DNA from: Deinandra increscens subsp. villosa | Taxonomy: Eukaryota > Streptophyta > Magnoliopsida > Asterales > Asteraceae | Direction: 5' to 3' | Assembly (NCBI GenBank): GCA_039602395.1 | Contig: JBCNJP010000006.1 | Span: 51,115,502-51,179,501 of the forward strand | Length of the DNA stretch: 64,000 nt | Shown here: positions 11,596-23,340 of the stretch, piece after piece | Numbering within the stretch: position 1 is the stretch's first letter | Layout: every line of letters begins with the position of its first letter | Notes under the pieces: generated by a model | Database searches by the model: none | Told to the model about the DNA's origin: nothing | The model's input: only the letters and a program-made list of their open reading frames with translations | Position numbers and translations under genes: made by a program

Positions 11596-14500
11596 CAGAG
11601 TCCGACAACATTTGAAGAAACAGTTAGAGGTGCTCTAGCTACACATGGCTGTCCCAACCAGTTATGACACTTTAAGTCAGTAACCAATGTATATCTACAA
11701 ACTCGCGTTGTAGTTTAGACTAATGGTAATTCAAAGTCATTAGTTCCCTTCTGTATAAGACATCAATTGAACGAGAGACATGGATTTATTCATTCTCTTT
11801 AATGTTCAATCGTTCTATTTCTCGTGTCGTAGTTCGAAGTGATCCAAAACAAACACATAGTAGGTTTGGGTAAGGCTCACTTAACACTTGGAACTCACGA
11901 GAGGGCCCACGATGTCTAGCTGTTGCAGTATTAGTGCAAGAGTACAGAATCCCATCTTGACTACATACAGCTCCCACTAAGCCTCAGATCCATTCCCAAA
12001 AGTAGTCTTTACTAGCAGTTACGCGACAGCGTATACTACAATCAAAGAACAGTCCTTGGCAAACGCGAGGTAGCATATATATTTCAGGTCAAAGGACACT
12101 ATTGAGTATACCATTAATCAAATTCGTCTTATGATTAAATCCATGAAGACAATGTGATACGAGTTACGTCATAACGTCATTCTCTAATGAGGTCTGTGAG
12201 TCTGGAGAGTCAACCCTTTGAGTCCAGAGTCAGAATAGTCATAGATCAGTTTTGTCCCCACAAATTAGATCGACTACAGACGGTTTTAGAATATTTCACT
12301 AAATATTCATGGATGTTTAAAACGTATGAAAGTTCGAACACGTTTCGCAGAATTCGAAATCTGCATCTAACTCTTTAGATCAGATTGAATGATTTGGTGC
12401 AAACGTTATAGTTCGACATCCAAACACTAAAGTAGAACATTAATGTAGCTCAGAATTTAGGTAATACATAACAGTATTAGCTTATTGATCAAACTTGATC
12501 ATGAAACAGTGAATTCTCGTGCTAAGTTCTTTGCCTGTGTTTTGGTTTTTCCTATTTAAGTTGATTCATTAGTTTTTGGTGTTTCTCATGAACAGCAAAA
12601 AGTACTTAAGTGAATTTGAACGCGTGATAAAACTTGTGCCCTTGGTATGCACATGGATTACTGTGTTATCACAATGGCATGTTAATCGATTATCAACCTA
12701 ATCAGAATTAACCTTCTTTGAATGTACCCTTACATTCATGGTTCAAAACTTCACTTATGGTGGCTAGTTGTTCAGTGAGTATACTCGAGTACTCATCATG
12801 AACATTCGTCATCATCAAGATAAGTTAAGATGATTAGGTTTTTCCAGCTTGTGTCATCGGTGTAACTCTTTACAGTGACACTTATGCAACATCCCTATGT
12901 TGGTTAGTTCCTGTTTCATAACTAGTATGACAGGACTTGTTTCAAGAAATTGAATATATCTGAGGATGCCATTCCTGAGATGTTTTCAATTATGGGATGT
13001 TCTTGAAACTTGGAGATCTTTTGAGGCTTCATTACAAGTTTAATCCGGTAAACTCCAATGAACGTGAGATCAACACTCAATCGTTATCTCGATAAGGATT
13101 AGTGGTGATGTTCCTACTTGCTTTATGTAGACGACGCATTCTTATAATCATCTTTCTTTCAAACCGTTAGGATATTGGTTTTTGCAAGAGAATTCTTAGC
13201 AAACATTCTTCGTTTTCCAGAACGAAGTTATTTAGTTTCATAAAGACAGTATGAATCTAATTGACCAATATCCAATTGTCATGTCTCATACATGAGATAG
13301 CAAGATGCAATCAAACTGCCAGAGTTTGACGGTATCCTAGATACAATCATCTTGTGTTTGAAAAGACTTTCGTGCCAGACGCCCTGATGATTATTCTATC
13401 AAAATACCGAGTCTGATTTAGGATTGTGAATTTAATCCAATGACCAACCAATGATGGAAGATTTTAGACAAGTAAAATCGATATCTAGTTCCATTTGGAA
13501 TTATCAGTCATTTAGAATGCTAACATGTTTTCAATATAGCAACAACGTTTGTTGTGAAAAGATGTTTGTCTAATGAGTCTTGAATAATTACAAGAGTCAT
13601 AGTGCATTTTCTGGTAATTCCTATAGAAATCAAGTTTCTTTGATAAGGAATTCAGATGTCCATACATCAAAAAAATGGACGTGCACAACTCAAACTTGGT
13701 CTCCTGCAAGACTCTTCTTGGAACCAATTTGAGTCGCAAGTGATTGGTGAGGAAGTAATTCGTGGTTATAAGGTGTGAATGGCGGCCTTTGGCATGTCAT
13801 AAGTCATGTGTTTATTGGCTTTTAAACTTGAAACCAGATCCTCATAATGTAAGCATCAGATGCTTAGCAGGATTTTAACACATATGAGTACAAGCCAGTT
13901 GTAGTCTTCGAACTTCAAGGTGTTGAACGTATATATCCATTCATGACCACCATGGTCATATGCACACAATTTAGTGCATCCTTATAACATAATCATCAGG
14001 TGATTGTGTTACATAAGCAGCGTTGGTGACTTGAACTTTTCAAACTAGCGTTTGAACTCATCAAAGGTCCTATTGTTTGATAAAATCAAGCAGGTGATTT
14101 TATAAAAGTTCAATTTGGATTTAATGAACTCTCAAGCTACGCGATTCCAAACCATAAGGTTTCATGAATCAAGATAGGTTGATTATTCCTATTGTAGCAA
14201 GTACAATGAGAATAAGAGACGTCATGGCCTTAATGGATTTAGAAAGAACAACCGTTCTTCCTTTGCATTTAGGAAAGTCTCATGATCATTAAATCAATAG
14301 CACAAGGCTTAGCGTCATGTTATATATGTTTGAATCTAATCTACAAACCAAGTGAAACATTTTCAAGTGTAGAAAAACATGCATATCAATAAAGTTTAAA
14401 CCGGAAACTTTAGTGTATGTTCGAGATTCAAACAAAAAGCAAAATTGTATCATCCTGGATCCTGCCAGGGAAAACAAACAAGTTGTTTAAAGATACTACC

Positions 14501-14640
14501 AAGACTTAAAAACGAAATGATCTTTATTCAAAGTTTGCAATCATGCAAAGATGTCATGTCTTCTTGGTTGTTTTGCTTTCTACGACTTTATGTTCCTACA
14601 AAATGTAAAGTATGTCAAACATATATTTTGAAGGATCAAG
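11596..14640 (-). other. Copia-2 long non-coding 3' interior in place of pol
   Basis: Three kilobases follow gag with no pol-like reading frame on either strand; the longest ORFs are under 80 codons and unrecognisable. On the minus strand, the part at about 12100-12300 resembles the Copia-1 3' untranslated region (about 22640-22770): CATTCTCTAATGAG...CTGTGA and AGTCAGAATAGTC are shared. At least the terminal part is therefore conserved 3' UTR, while the origin of 12400-14640 is unknown. Confidence 0.7.
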
Positions 14641-15565
14641 TGAAGTGGTTTATAACATGAGGTAACTGATATATACCTCCCGAAGCGCCTGCATCGGTTT
14701 TCTTCACCTTGGCAAGATATTCAGGGCAGTTTCTCTTCCAGTGCCCCATCTTGTTGCATTCGAAGCACTGGCGCTCAGCTTGCGGCGGTGCCTTCGAAGC
14801 CTTTGACTTGCCCTTTCCGGTGCTACTAGAACCTCTAGTAGCAGCGCCTTTGCCTTTCTTCCTTTGCCCAGGCTTCCTCTTAACCTCAGGTTTCATGACA
14901 CCTCCGGATCGGATGGCGAGCACATCATTCGACTTGGCTTTGCTGTTGTTACCGTTGAGAAAATTAATCTCAGCGGTCTTCAACATACCGTGAAGCTCGG
15001 TCACTGTCTTAACCAGGCTGTTCATATTAAAATTGATCCGGAAAGGAGTGAACGCGCTGGAAAGAGAGTGGAGGATCAAATCCGTCGCCATTTCCTGAGG
15101 AATGACGTAATCGAGCTTCGCAAGTCGGTCGATGTAGCCCTTCATCTTAAGGACATGGGCGCTGACAGGACTACCTTCAGCCATTCGACAGGTGATGAGC
15201 CTGACAACGGTTTCGTAGCGTTCCTGCCGGGCCTGGGTTTCAAACATGCCCTTAAGTTCCCCGATCATCTGAAACGCCGTCCTGTCAACCATGCTCTTCT
15301 GAATTTCAGTAGACATGGTCGCCAACATGAGGCATGTAACTGAGTTGGCATCCTTTCTCAGTGCCTCATGTGCAGCGCGAGCAGCCGCAATATTATTTGC
15401 GGGTGCTTCGGGCACCTAGGCCTCCAACACATGTTGTTTATTGGCCATTTGCAGGACAATTTTCAGATTTCGATGCCAGTCGAGGAAGTTGGTGTCATCA
15501 AGTTTCTCCTTCTCAAGGAGAGACTTGAGCTGGAAAACCTCGTTGTTTGCAGGAGGATTAGCCAT
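14636..15565 (-). pseudogene. Copia-2 gag
   Basis: The minus-strand ATG at 15565-15563 begins MANPPANNEVFQLKSLLEKE. A TAG at 15418-15416 interrupts the frame after about 49 codons, and the rest runs to 14636. It contains a Copia gag domain (UBN2-type: ATMSTEIQKSMVDRTAFQMI), a long basic linker rich in Lys, Gly and Ser, and a zinc knuckle CFECNKMGHWKRNC. Gag would build the particle and bind element RNA. The start is chosen because the ATG follows directly on a consensus acceptor (TTGTTTCAG|ATGGCT). The end may be truncated by a splice donor (GGGAG|GTATAT near 14670). One nonsense codon apart, the gag is intact, in contrast to the absence of pol. Confidence 0.85.
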
Positions 15566-17016
15566 CTGAAACAACAGGCAATTCGTTTTAGTGTTTCGAT
15601 GTAATATTCGTATTTAAAAACGGCAAGCAAATTTTGAATAGGAATATGGGAACCCAATTAGTAGTCGACCCACAAAGGCAGCGTTAAGTGCAATTACCGG
15701 CCACTAAGTAATCAGATGGACAACGATTGTCTCTTGTGAAAACCAGTCACAAATCCCGTTTATGAGGCTTTCGCGAATTAATTCGCGAAATACGTTTAGC
15801 GTCATCCATGCCAATTTTGTCTACGAATGACCAAATGTACGGTGTTGAAATACTCCAATACACAAGGTACTCGTAAAGAAAATGATAGATGTCCTCAATG
15901 GTCAGTGTGCATGCACGGTGTTGAAATACTCCAATGCACACACCTTGGAAGATACCCTGAACACCAAGTGCGGTGTTGAAATACTCCAACACTGATGCAT
16001 CGGTAAATATGTTCCAAGTTAGACTTGACTAGGATGGCACAATCTATCCTTTTGCAGCTTACCAGATAGGATTAATTAGTCAATTTTTAATTAATTAAAC
16101 GTTTGACTAAGCTACTCAAGAACCCTATCTCACTCGGGACAGTCAATTTAATAACCTCCTTATTAAAGACTACGCGTCGCGAGACAATAACCAATTATTA
16201 AAAGCTCGATATTTAAAGATCGAAAAAATTCGAGTTTATAGTCGAAATGATATTGGTTATGAAATTTCGAGTCTTAATTAATTTTAGGACTCGAACCAAT
16301 TGATTGTAAAACAGTTTTAACCGTTTAAAACTTAGTTTGGAGTTTTAGTTGGCGTGTTAAACGATTTAAGACGAGAAACTAAAACGCACATGCAAACAGA
16401 CACATATTCGGCTTGAGAGGTTTCGACATTGTCAGAGCCTTATGACAATGTCAAAGAAGGTCTGGGAAAAAAGTAAAATCAACCACAAGGATGAGTATGG
16501 AAAGGTCATCCGGTTGATCCTAACGCTCCCACTGGCTTCATAAGCTCTTCCTTGATGGATTGGAATTCGTCGGTCTTCCGGTTGTGGATACTTGCCATAC
16601 TAGGAAGTGTCCTTCGACAAGAACACTTGCTACGATGGGGAAGTCGCATCAATGCTCGTCACGTTCGTCTCGGGCGAAGGTGAGCATTCGCCAGAAAATA
16701 GAATAAAAAACTAATCTATTTAAGATACAACTTTTGAACCCAAAATAAGTGGGCTAATCCAAAACCAAAATACTAGTGGGCCAAAAAATGGGCCAAACCA
16801 AGACATGACAAGCAATCATAACCAAAATATGGGTCTAACCGAATACGCGCGTTTAAACAATCAATTAACGAATTGAAAATGTTTGGTGGAATTAAATCGA
16901 CCAAACATGTGGAAAAAGCAATTCGTTTAACTTTCGCGACTTTCGGGTTGTAACCCCAGTTCGCGAAATCCACCGGTTTTAAAACCGACCGGTTAGGGTT
17001 TGCGTGTGGTGATCTA
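15566..17016 (-). other. Copia-2 untranslated leader
   Basis: The region between PBS and gag ATG has no ORF of note. It includes three direct copies of CGGTGTTGAAATACTCCAA (starting 15840, 15916 and 15971). By the splice-site reading it is the 3' part of a 2.2-kb intron running from the LTR donor (17774) to the acceptor before gag (15566). Confidence 0.6.
15840..15990. repeat. Triple 19-bp direct repeat in the Copia-2 leader
   Basis: CGGTGTTGAAATACTCCAA occurs at 15840, 15916 and 15971 with unequal spacing (76 and 55 bp). No function is known; its leader position would suit a packaging or regulatory signal, but that is speculation. Confidence 0.8.
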
Positions 17017-17029
17017 GGCTCTGATACCA
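17017..17029 (-). other. Copia-2 primer binding site
   Basis: On the minus strand TGGTATCAGAGCC follows the right LTR after one base, matching the initiator tRNA-Met-type PBS. It fixes the element orientation as minus. Confidence 0.9.
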
Positions 17030-17030
17030 C

Positions 17031-18421
17031 TGTTGGGTTTCGACAGTCGTATACGAATGCCCGGTGACGTTTAAAGAAAACTTGACCGTTAATTAAAACA
17101 TCACCGACCAGGTTTAGTAAATTAAGAGTTAAAACGGATTAAACCGGTAATCCGTTTACGCAGCGGAATTAATAATTTTACTAATTTTAAACGCGTAAAC
17201 CGTTGGTGTCGAAATTGTGTCAACAGGATCACGATCACCAAAATAATCACGCAAACACCGTTTCGCGTTAAACCAGTTAACACGAAAACAATAACGATTA
17301 CATTAATCGAGATAAAAACATCTAAACTAAAACCTGAGTTCAGATATACTTTCGCGGTGTTCTAACAAACGTTAGAGACACCGAGGGTCAACAAGATGAC
17401 GCGAGGGTTTCACGGAAAAACAATATGAACCGGCGGATTAAATCGTTTGCAAATCGCATACACCGTCTCAAACGGATTCGTTGAGAATAGCAACGAATCC
17501 GTTTATGGTGGCGACAAGCGAGCATCAATCGAATCGAGACGGTGATGGCGGTTAGGGTTTAGCCGGGTGATTACCACGATTATTACGACGAGGGCTCGCA
17601 CTCATAAAATCGTGACGATGACGATTTACCGGTGAGTGGTGATTAAAACGCGTCGTGGTGAAACAGAGCTACACTAGGTCGCGACGGCGAGCTAGGGTTT
17701 GTTGATGGCGACGACCTCCATCTAGAGGTGGGCGTCACCTATGGTGAATGGAAATAGGACGAAGGTGGTCATACCTTGATGAGTCACGCGGAAGGTTCGT
17801 CCGGTAGCTTCTCGTATTACGCCGTCTTCTAGGGTTCCACGAAGGAAGTAAGACGACCAAGCTCTAGAGGAGGTTGGTTTGCGTGAAGGGAGGGGACGAG
17901 GGAGAAGGGAGGTGGCGGCACTAAAAGTGGCGCAGAGAGAGGGGAGGGGGTGTGGAGGAAATGAGCAAGCAAAACTCCTCCCCTAGCCCTCTATATATAA
18001 TGGATGGATCCTGAGCTTTATGGAAAACCTAAGCCCATGAGGATCAAGTCCATTAACCCTTCTCCAAGCAATTTAATATTGCAATTAAACCCCCTTTAGT
18101 TTGCGATTAATTAATAAAACAACTTTATTAATTTCACAAGTCGCAAACTACGAGAAACATAAATAACTATTTATTTATTTCACCATAAAACATTAATCAA
18201 AATGTTTTTCTCCGTTTATTTAGTTATTTCAAGAATAATCATTTGTAATTAATTAAATGTTTATTAATCATGAATAAACATTAAATTAATTATATATTTC
18301 CGTAAATTACCGGTTAGCCAAGTAAGCGGATTTTTATCTCGTTGCCCCCAGTGTAACTCTTTACGGGTCTAACCGGGTCAGGTTCTTGGTGTTGTCGGGT
18401 ATGGACATCCAATATCCAACA
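17031..18421 (-). repeat. Copia-2 5' LTR (right copy, 1391 bp)
   Basis: It begins TGTTGGATATTGG on the minus strand and ends in CCCAACA next to the PBS. It pairs with 10190-11581. Confidence 0.93.
17769..18000 (-). promoter_or_regulatory. Copia-2 LTR promoter, ATG-free leader exon and splice donor
   Basis: Minus-strand TATA box TTATATATAG (about 18000-17991). The following roughly 215 nt contain no ATG and end at CATCAAG|GTATGA (donor GT at 17774-17773). The acceptor TTGTTTCAG ends at 15566, directly before the gag ATG. The absence of upstream ATGs up to the donor is what a 5' untranslated leader exon would show. Inferred only. Confidence 0.5.
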
Positions 18422-18426
18422 TGAAC

Positions 18427-19533
18427 TTGTGTGTATGCTGATTTCATGAGTTGTTTAGGGGTTGGTATGATAATTGTGTGACCCATGAATGTACAATGGT
18501 AATCTAAACAATGTAATGACTATAGGTGAAGCGGGAGGAAGTGCAAGCCATCAACGTGAGGGCAAGAACAAAGCTTTAAAAGGTAACACTTAGTAGCTAG
18601 TGGTTGATGATAAATAGTTGGTTACGAATTTGATTTTAAAGCGGAAGTTTGATGGTTTATATGTATTGGGAGGGGCATTGGTTGAACCATTGAGAAATTG
18701 GTCATTTAATATGACTAAGTAGAGCTGCAGTATATGACCCATATGGGGTTGAGCTGGATGTTGTGGCAAGACGAGGAACTACGAGATTTTTGGACCTCGG
18801 ATTGTCCCAACATTGAATTCAAGTGGATTAGCACAGTGTGTGTGTGCTAAGGGGAAATTATAATGAAGGAAATGCTGATTAAAAACATAAACATAAGTTG
18901 GTTTTGTGTCTGTTGTGTTAGCGGGTCAAACGGGTCGAGTAAGAAGTTACCATTATCGTTATCTGACTAATGAAATCGGATATGAAATTTGTGAATTTGG
19001 GTGAAATCTTCTTAATGCAGGTAACTATAAGTTCATGGTGCTAAAAATCCAGGTTTGATAGATTAGAGGTTTACCAAGCTGAAAAATGCAGAAAAATGGC
19101 TAAGTATGGCAAAACTGGCCTGGAGCCCTGGAAATCAGGCTCCCTGGAAGTCCAGGAGCTCGAAGCGATACGCTTGGAACTGCAGTCCGTGTTTTTGTTT
19201 TGTTTTCTTGCTTTTAAAGGATATAATGCTTCGATAGCGGATGTAGGCCACTAATACTAACGTGTTACTAGTGTTATTGGCAGGAAATCATTAATGGATG
19301 GGTCGGGATCGAATCGAGGAATCATGGAACCGAACATCATGTATTTTGGGATTTCAATTTCTATGTATACTTAGTAGTAAATGTATGTAAGTAAACTACC
19401 ATGTAGTTAATGGCGCCAAACGCATGTAAATGTGGATTAACGATGGATGAAAGTCTCAAAAAAAAATTATGAATTTTTCTAGCTCTGATTCGAAATGACG
19501 TATAATTCGGTAAAGTGGGATTGGGGCCTTACA
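18427..19533 (+). repeat. Gypsy-1 3' LTR, right segment
   Basis: It resumes at TTGTGTGTATGCTG, matching about 3480-4611 of the 5' LTR, and ends GGGGCCTTACA. Eleven bases of the 4199-4215 palindrome are missing, and a GT-repeat and other short tracts differ in length. Confidence 0.95.
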
Positions 19534-22500
19534 GAACAAGGCGGTATGGAGCTCATCGTTGGTGATGGCAAAAGAGTCCCGGTCTTGGCTACCGGCATAT
19601 ATTCTCTTACATGTCCTACCGGTCTTGTAGTTACTCAAGATGACTGTTTATATGCTCCTGGATTGTCCAGAAACATTATTTATGTCTGTTCCCTGTTTGA
19701 ACAAGGTTTTAAGTACAAGTTTAATGGAAATTCTTTACCTACTTTAACGATATCTTTTATTTCGAGGCTAAACCTCGACATGGTATATATGAGATAATTG
19801 TTCAAACGCACGATCAACTCTATCATATTTCTAAACCAAACAAAGTTGATAACGATTCCTCATTGTGGCATCATCGATTGGGTCACATAAGCAAGGCTCG
19901 CATCAAGAAGCTTCAATCTGTAGGGATTCTCGAATCCACTGATGCAGATACCTTCGGCGAATGCGAATCATGTTTATCTGGTAAACTGACCAAGTCACCC
20001 TTCACCCATGTTGGTGAACGGGCTGAAGGTTTGTTAGGGTTAATACACACAGATGTGTGTGGACCTTTTCAGACCGAAACGAGAAATCGTGAACGCTACT
20101 TCGTATCTTTCATAGATGACTATAGCAGATATGCTTATGTCTATCTGATGAAACATAAGCACGGAACTTTTTGACAAGTTCAAAGAGTTTCAAAAGGAAG
20201 TAGAAAATCAATTAAATCGAACTATTAAGATACTTCGATTGGATAGAGGTGGTGAGTATCTTAGCAATGAATTCCTCGATCATCTCAAGGCTTGTGGAAT
20301 TATTTCACAACCCACTCCTCCCGGTACGCCACAGGTGAATGGTGTTAGTGAAAGGAGGAATCAAACCTTATTAAACATGGTTCGATCGATGATGTGTAGG
20401 ACTACCTTGTCCCACTCCTTTTGGGGTTATGCTCTCTTGACTGCCGCTCGCCTCATAAATCTGGCACCGACCAAGAAAGTGGATAAGACCCCATATGAGA
20501 TATGGCATAATTCTTCTCCTAATCTTTCTTACCTCAGGGTATGGGGATGCGAAGCCTATGTCACTAGTGAATCTGACAACAAGCTTGATCCTCGAGGTGA
20601 AAAAGTAATTTTCATCGGATACTATTGTAATACTGGCTATTACTTTTACCATCCTGATGGAAACCATGTTTCTATCAAAAGGAATGGTAAGTTCCTTGAG
20701 AAAGAGTTTCTCAATAGAGGAACAAATAGTGATCCAGTGGATCTCGAAGAAATTCGAGAAACACAAAACCCTGAGACGGTCGCTGGGTCTGACCGACAAA
20801 TGGTTGTCGCACCATCAGACCAAAACACAAGCGTTCGCAGGAGCGAAAGGACACGCAGGGAACCTGATAGACACCTCTAGCATCTAGAAGGTCCTGATGT
20901 CCTATTAGTAGCTGACTCAGATGACGAACCTACTAATTATAAAGCTGCTGTGTCAGATCCCGATTCTGTCAAATGGCTTGAAGCCATGAACGCCGAGATG
21001 CAATTCATGCGTGATAATCAAGTATGGGACTTGATTGAGCTACCCCCCCCCCCCGGTTCTCGGGCAGTATGGAGCAAGTGGATCTTTAAAAGAAAAACTG
21101 ACATGCATGGAAATGTGCAAACCTATAAGGCACGACTTGTTGCAAAAGGTTTCACTAAAACCCAAGGGATTGACTATGAAGAAACCTTCTCGCCCGTGGC
21201 CATGATCAAATCGATCAGGATATTACTTGCCATAGCTGCATACCATGACTATGAGATATGACAAATGGATGTCAAAACCGCGTTCCTGAACGGACAACTC
21301 ACTGAGGATGTCTACATGGTTCAACCTGATGGTTTTGTCGATCCTAAATATCCAAATAGGGTTTGCAAGCTGAATAAGTCCATCTATGGGCTTAAACAAG
21401 CATCTCGAAGGTGGAATCTTCGCTTTGACCAGAAAGTCAAAGAGTTTGTCTTTGCTCAAAACGAAGATGAACTGTGTGTTTACAGAAAGGCAAGTGGGAG
21501 CGCTATATCATTCCTCATATTGTATGTGGATGATATACTGATCATAGGAAACAACATCCCCATGCTTAACGAGTTTAAAGTATGGCTATCATCTTGTTTC
21601 GCTATGAAGGATCTTGGGGAAGCCGCTTATATTCTGGGAATTAAGATTCACAGAGATCGATCGAAGCGGCTTCTGGGTCTCAGTCAAAGTACATACATTG
21701 ACATGATTATAGCACGGTTCAACATGAGCAACTCCAAGAAAGGAGTCGTCCTTATGACAAAGGGTGCTATCTTGAACATATCTCAATCTCCTCAAACGGA
21801 GAAGGAGATCAACCAAATGGTTTCGATCCCATTTGCTTCTGCTATAGGCTCAATTATGTATGCCATGCTCTGCACTTGACTGGATGTCTCGTTTGCATTG
21901 AGCCTGACAAGTCGATACCAACAGAGTCCCGGTCTAGCTCACTGGACTGCTGTAAAGAACATCCTGAAATACCTGAGAAATACGAGTGAGATGTTTTTGG
22001 TATATGGAGGAACTGATGAGTTGCTATAAAGTGTTACACAAACGCTAGTTTTCAGATTGACCGAGATGACTCTCGCTTGCAGTCCGGATACGCATTCACC
22101 CTCAATGGAGGTGCTGTTTCGTGGTGTAGCACCAAACAGTCAGTGGTAGCTGATTCTACTACCGAATCTGAATACATAGCCGCCTCAGAAGCTGCCAAGG
22201 AAGTAGTATGGATGAAGAAGTTCATCACAGATCTCGATGTGGTTCCAAGCATCAAGCAACCAATCGAGATGATGTGCGATAACACAGGCGCTATTGCTCA
22301 AGCCAAAGAGCCAAGGTCTCATAAGAAGGCCAAGCACATTCTGAGGAAATTTCACTACATAAGAGAAGTAGTTGAAAGAAATGAAATAAAGATATGCAAA
22401 GTAGACACAGATCAAAACTTAGCTGATCCCATTACAAAGCCCATGACTCACGAGACTCATGATCGTCACAGAGAAACGATAGGGCTTAGATTAGCTAAAG

Positions 22501-22628
22501 ACATGTTTTGGTTTAGTATTTGGGTGTACGAACATATAACAGTTATCTATACTATTCATATTCCATCAGTAAATGCAATATGGAATTTCATAACTGTGTT
22601 CGATGTTAATACGTTTAATCATACCTGA
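19534..22628 (+). pseudogene. Copia-1 pol: protease end, integrase, RT, RNase H
   Basis: This continues the protease fragment at 2404-2648. In order: protease tail (ELIVGDGKRVPVLATGIYSL), GAG-pre-integrase zinc region (HHRLGHISKARI...CESC, 19863-19980), integrase core with Asp in HTDVCGPF (about 20050), Asp in LDRGGEY (20239) and Glu in VNGVSERRN, RT (20940-21700, with QMDVKTAFLNG and YVDD at 21523-21534) and RNase H (DSTTESEYIA, CDNTGAIAQAK). The order integrase before RT marks Ty1/Copia. Breaks: frameshifts near 19740, 20165 and 22025; stops TAG 20878, TGA 21259, TGA 21877. A C12 run at about 21045-21056 lies within a proline stretch and may vary in length. Confidence 0.93.
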
Positions 22629-23340
22629 ACAATCGTTGATATTGTTCTAAATGTCCGTAGTCGATTAGAGACGTGGGAACGAATCTAAATCAAGACTATT
22701 CTGATTTTGAACCTTAAAAGGGTTTAACGTTCAAAGTCACAGATCTCATTAGAGAATGACGTTGGACGTAACTCACATCAAGCAATTCAATCATGGAAGC
22801 TTTGATTGCTTGATTATTGGTATGCTCTAATGTTTCCTTAGACCTGAGACGCATACTAGAACTCTCGTTTACTGCAGACTGTTCTTTGATTGTAGTTTCT
22901 CGATGTCGCGTAACTGCCATCAATAGGGCTGCTTTTGGGAATGGATCTAAAGTTCAGTGGGAGTTGTATGCCTCAAGATGGGATTTCGTACTATTGTTTC
23001 GGCAATAGATAGACATAAAGGCGCCCTCGTTGATTCCAAGTGTGAAGTGTGAGGCCTCACCCAAACTTACTATGTGTTTGATTGGTACACTTTGAATCGG
23101 ATAACGAGAATGTAATTGATGAATCAATTACATGAGAGTCCATGTCTCATTATTCATCTATGTCTAGAACAGAAAGGAACATATGACAACGGTTACCATA
23201 AGTCCTCTATCTGCTTGCTTTACAATCAGATATACTTTGGTTGTCGACTTAAAGTGACGAAACTTGTTGGTGTAGCCATGCATAGCTAGAGTGCCTCTGA
23301 CTACAACGCTAAAGTTTCACGATCAGTCCAAGTGGGAGAT
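22629..23340 (+). other. Copia-1 3' untranslated region and polypurine tract
   Basis: There is no ORF of note. The region ends with CCAAGTGGGAGAT (23328-23340) against the LTR start. Part of it is shared, in reverse orientation, with Copia-2 around 12100-12300. Confidence 0.75.

Larger units (their letters stand above)
10190..18421 (-). mobile_element. Copia-2: gag-only (TR-GAG-like) LTR retrotransposon nested in an LTR
   Basis: An 8232-bp element with TGTTGGG...CCAACA ends and target duplication TGAAC (10185-10189 and 18422-18426). LTRs are 10190-11581 and 17031-18421. PBS and gag are on the minus strand, so the right LTR is the 5' LTR. The internal 5.4 kb contains gag (14658-15565) but no recognisable protease, integrase, RT or RNase H. 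Its 3' untranslated region and LTR ends resemble those of Copia-1, so a Copia-1-type element could supply enzymes in trans. Gag-only elements of this type are known in plants (TR-GAG). Confidence 0.9.
2649..19533 (+). mobile_element. Gypsy-1: Ty3/Gypsy LTR retrotransposon (probable Tekay/Del-type chromovirus), defective, with nested Copia-2
   Basis: The boundaries are exact. The element starts TGTAGCATCC at 2649, ends GGCCTTACA at 19533, and is flanked by GAACA (2644-2648 and 19534-19538). The 5' LTR is 2649-4611; the 3' LTR is 9358-10189 plus 18427-19533, split by Copia-2. Internal order is PBS, gag, protease, RT, RNase H, integrase, PPT, which is the Gypsy order. Several stops and frameshifts make it non-autonomous. 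Lineage is judged from the RT and integrase C-terminus (FHVSNLRKCL block); no database comparison was possible. Confidence 0.92.

Noticed and set aside
14864..15343. Plus-strand ORF of 159 codons
   Set aside because: It lies antisense over Copia-2 gag, which has recognisable gag and zinc-knuckle motifs on the minus strand.
14436..15415. Copia-2 as a full element with hidden pol
   Set aside because: I looked for integrase, RT (YVDD) and RNase H motifs on both strands of 11596-14640 and found none.
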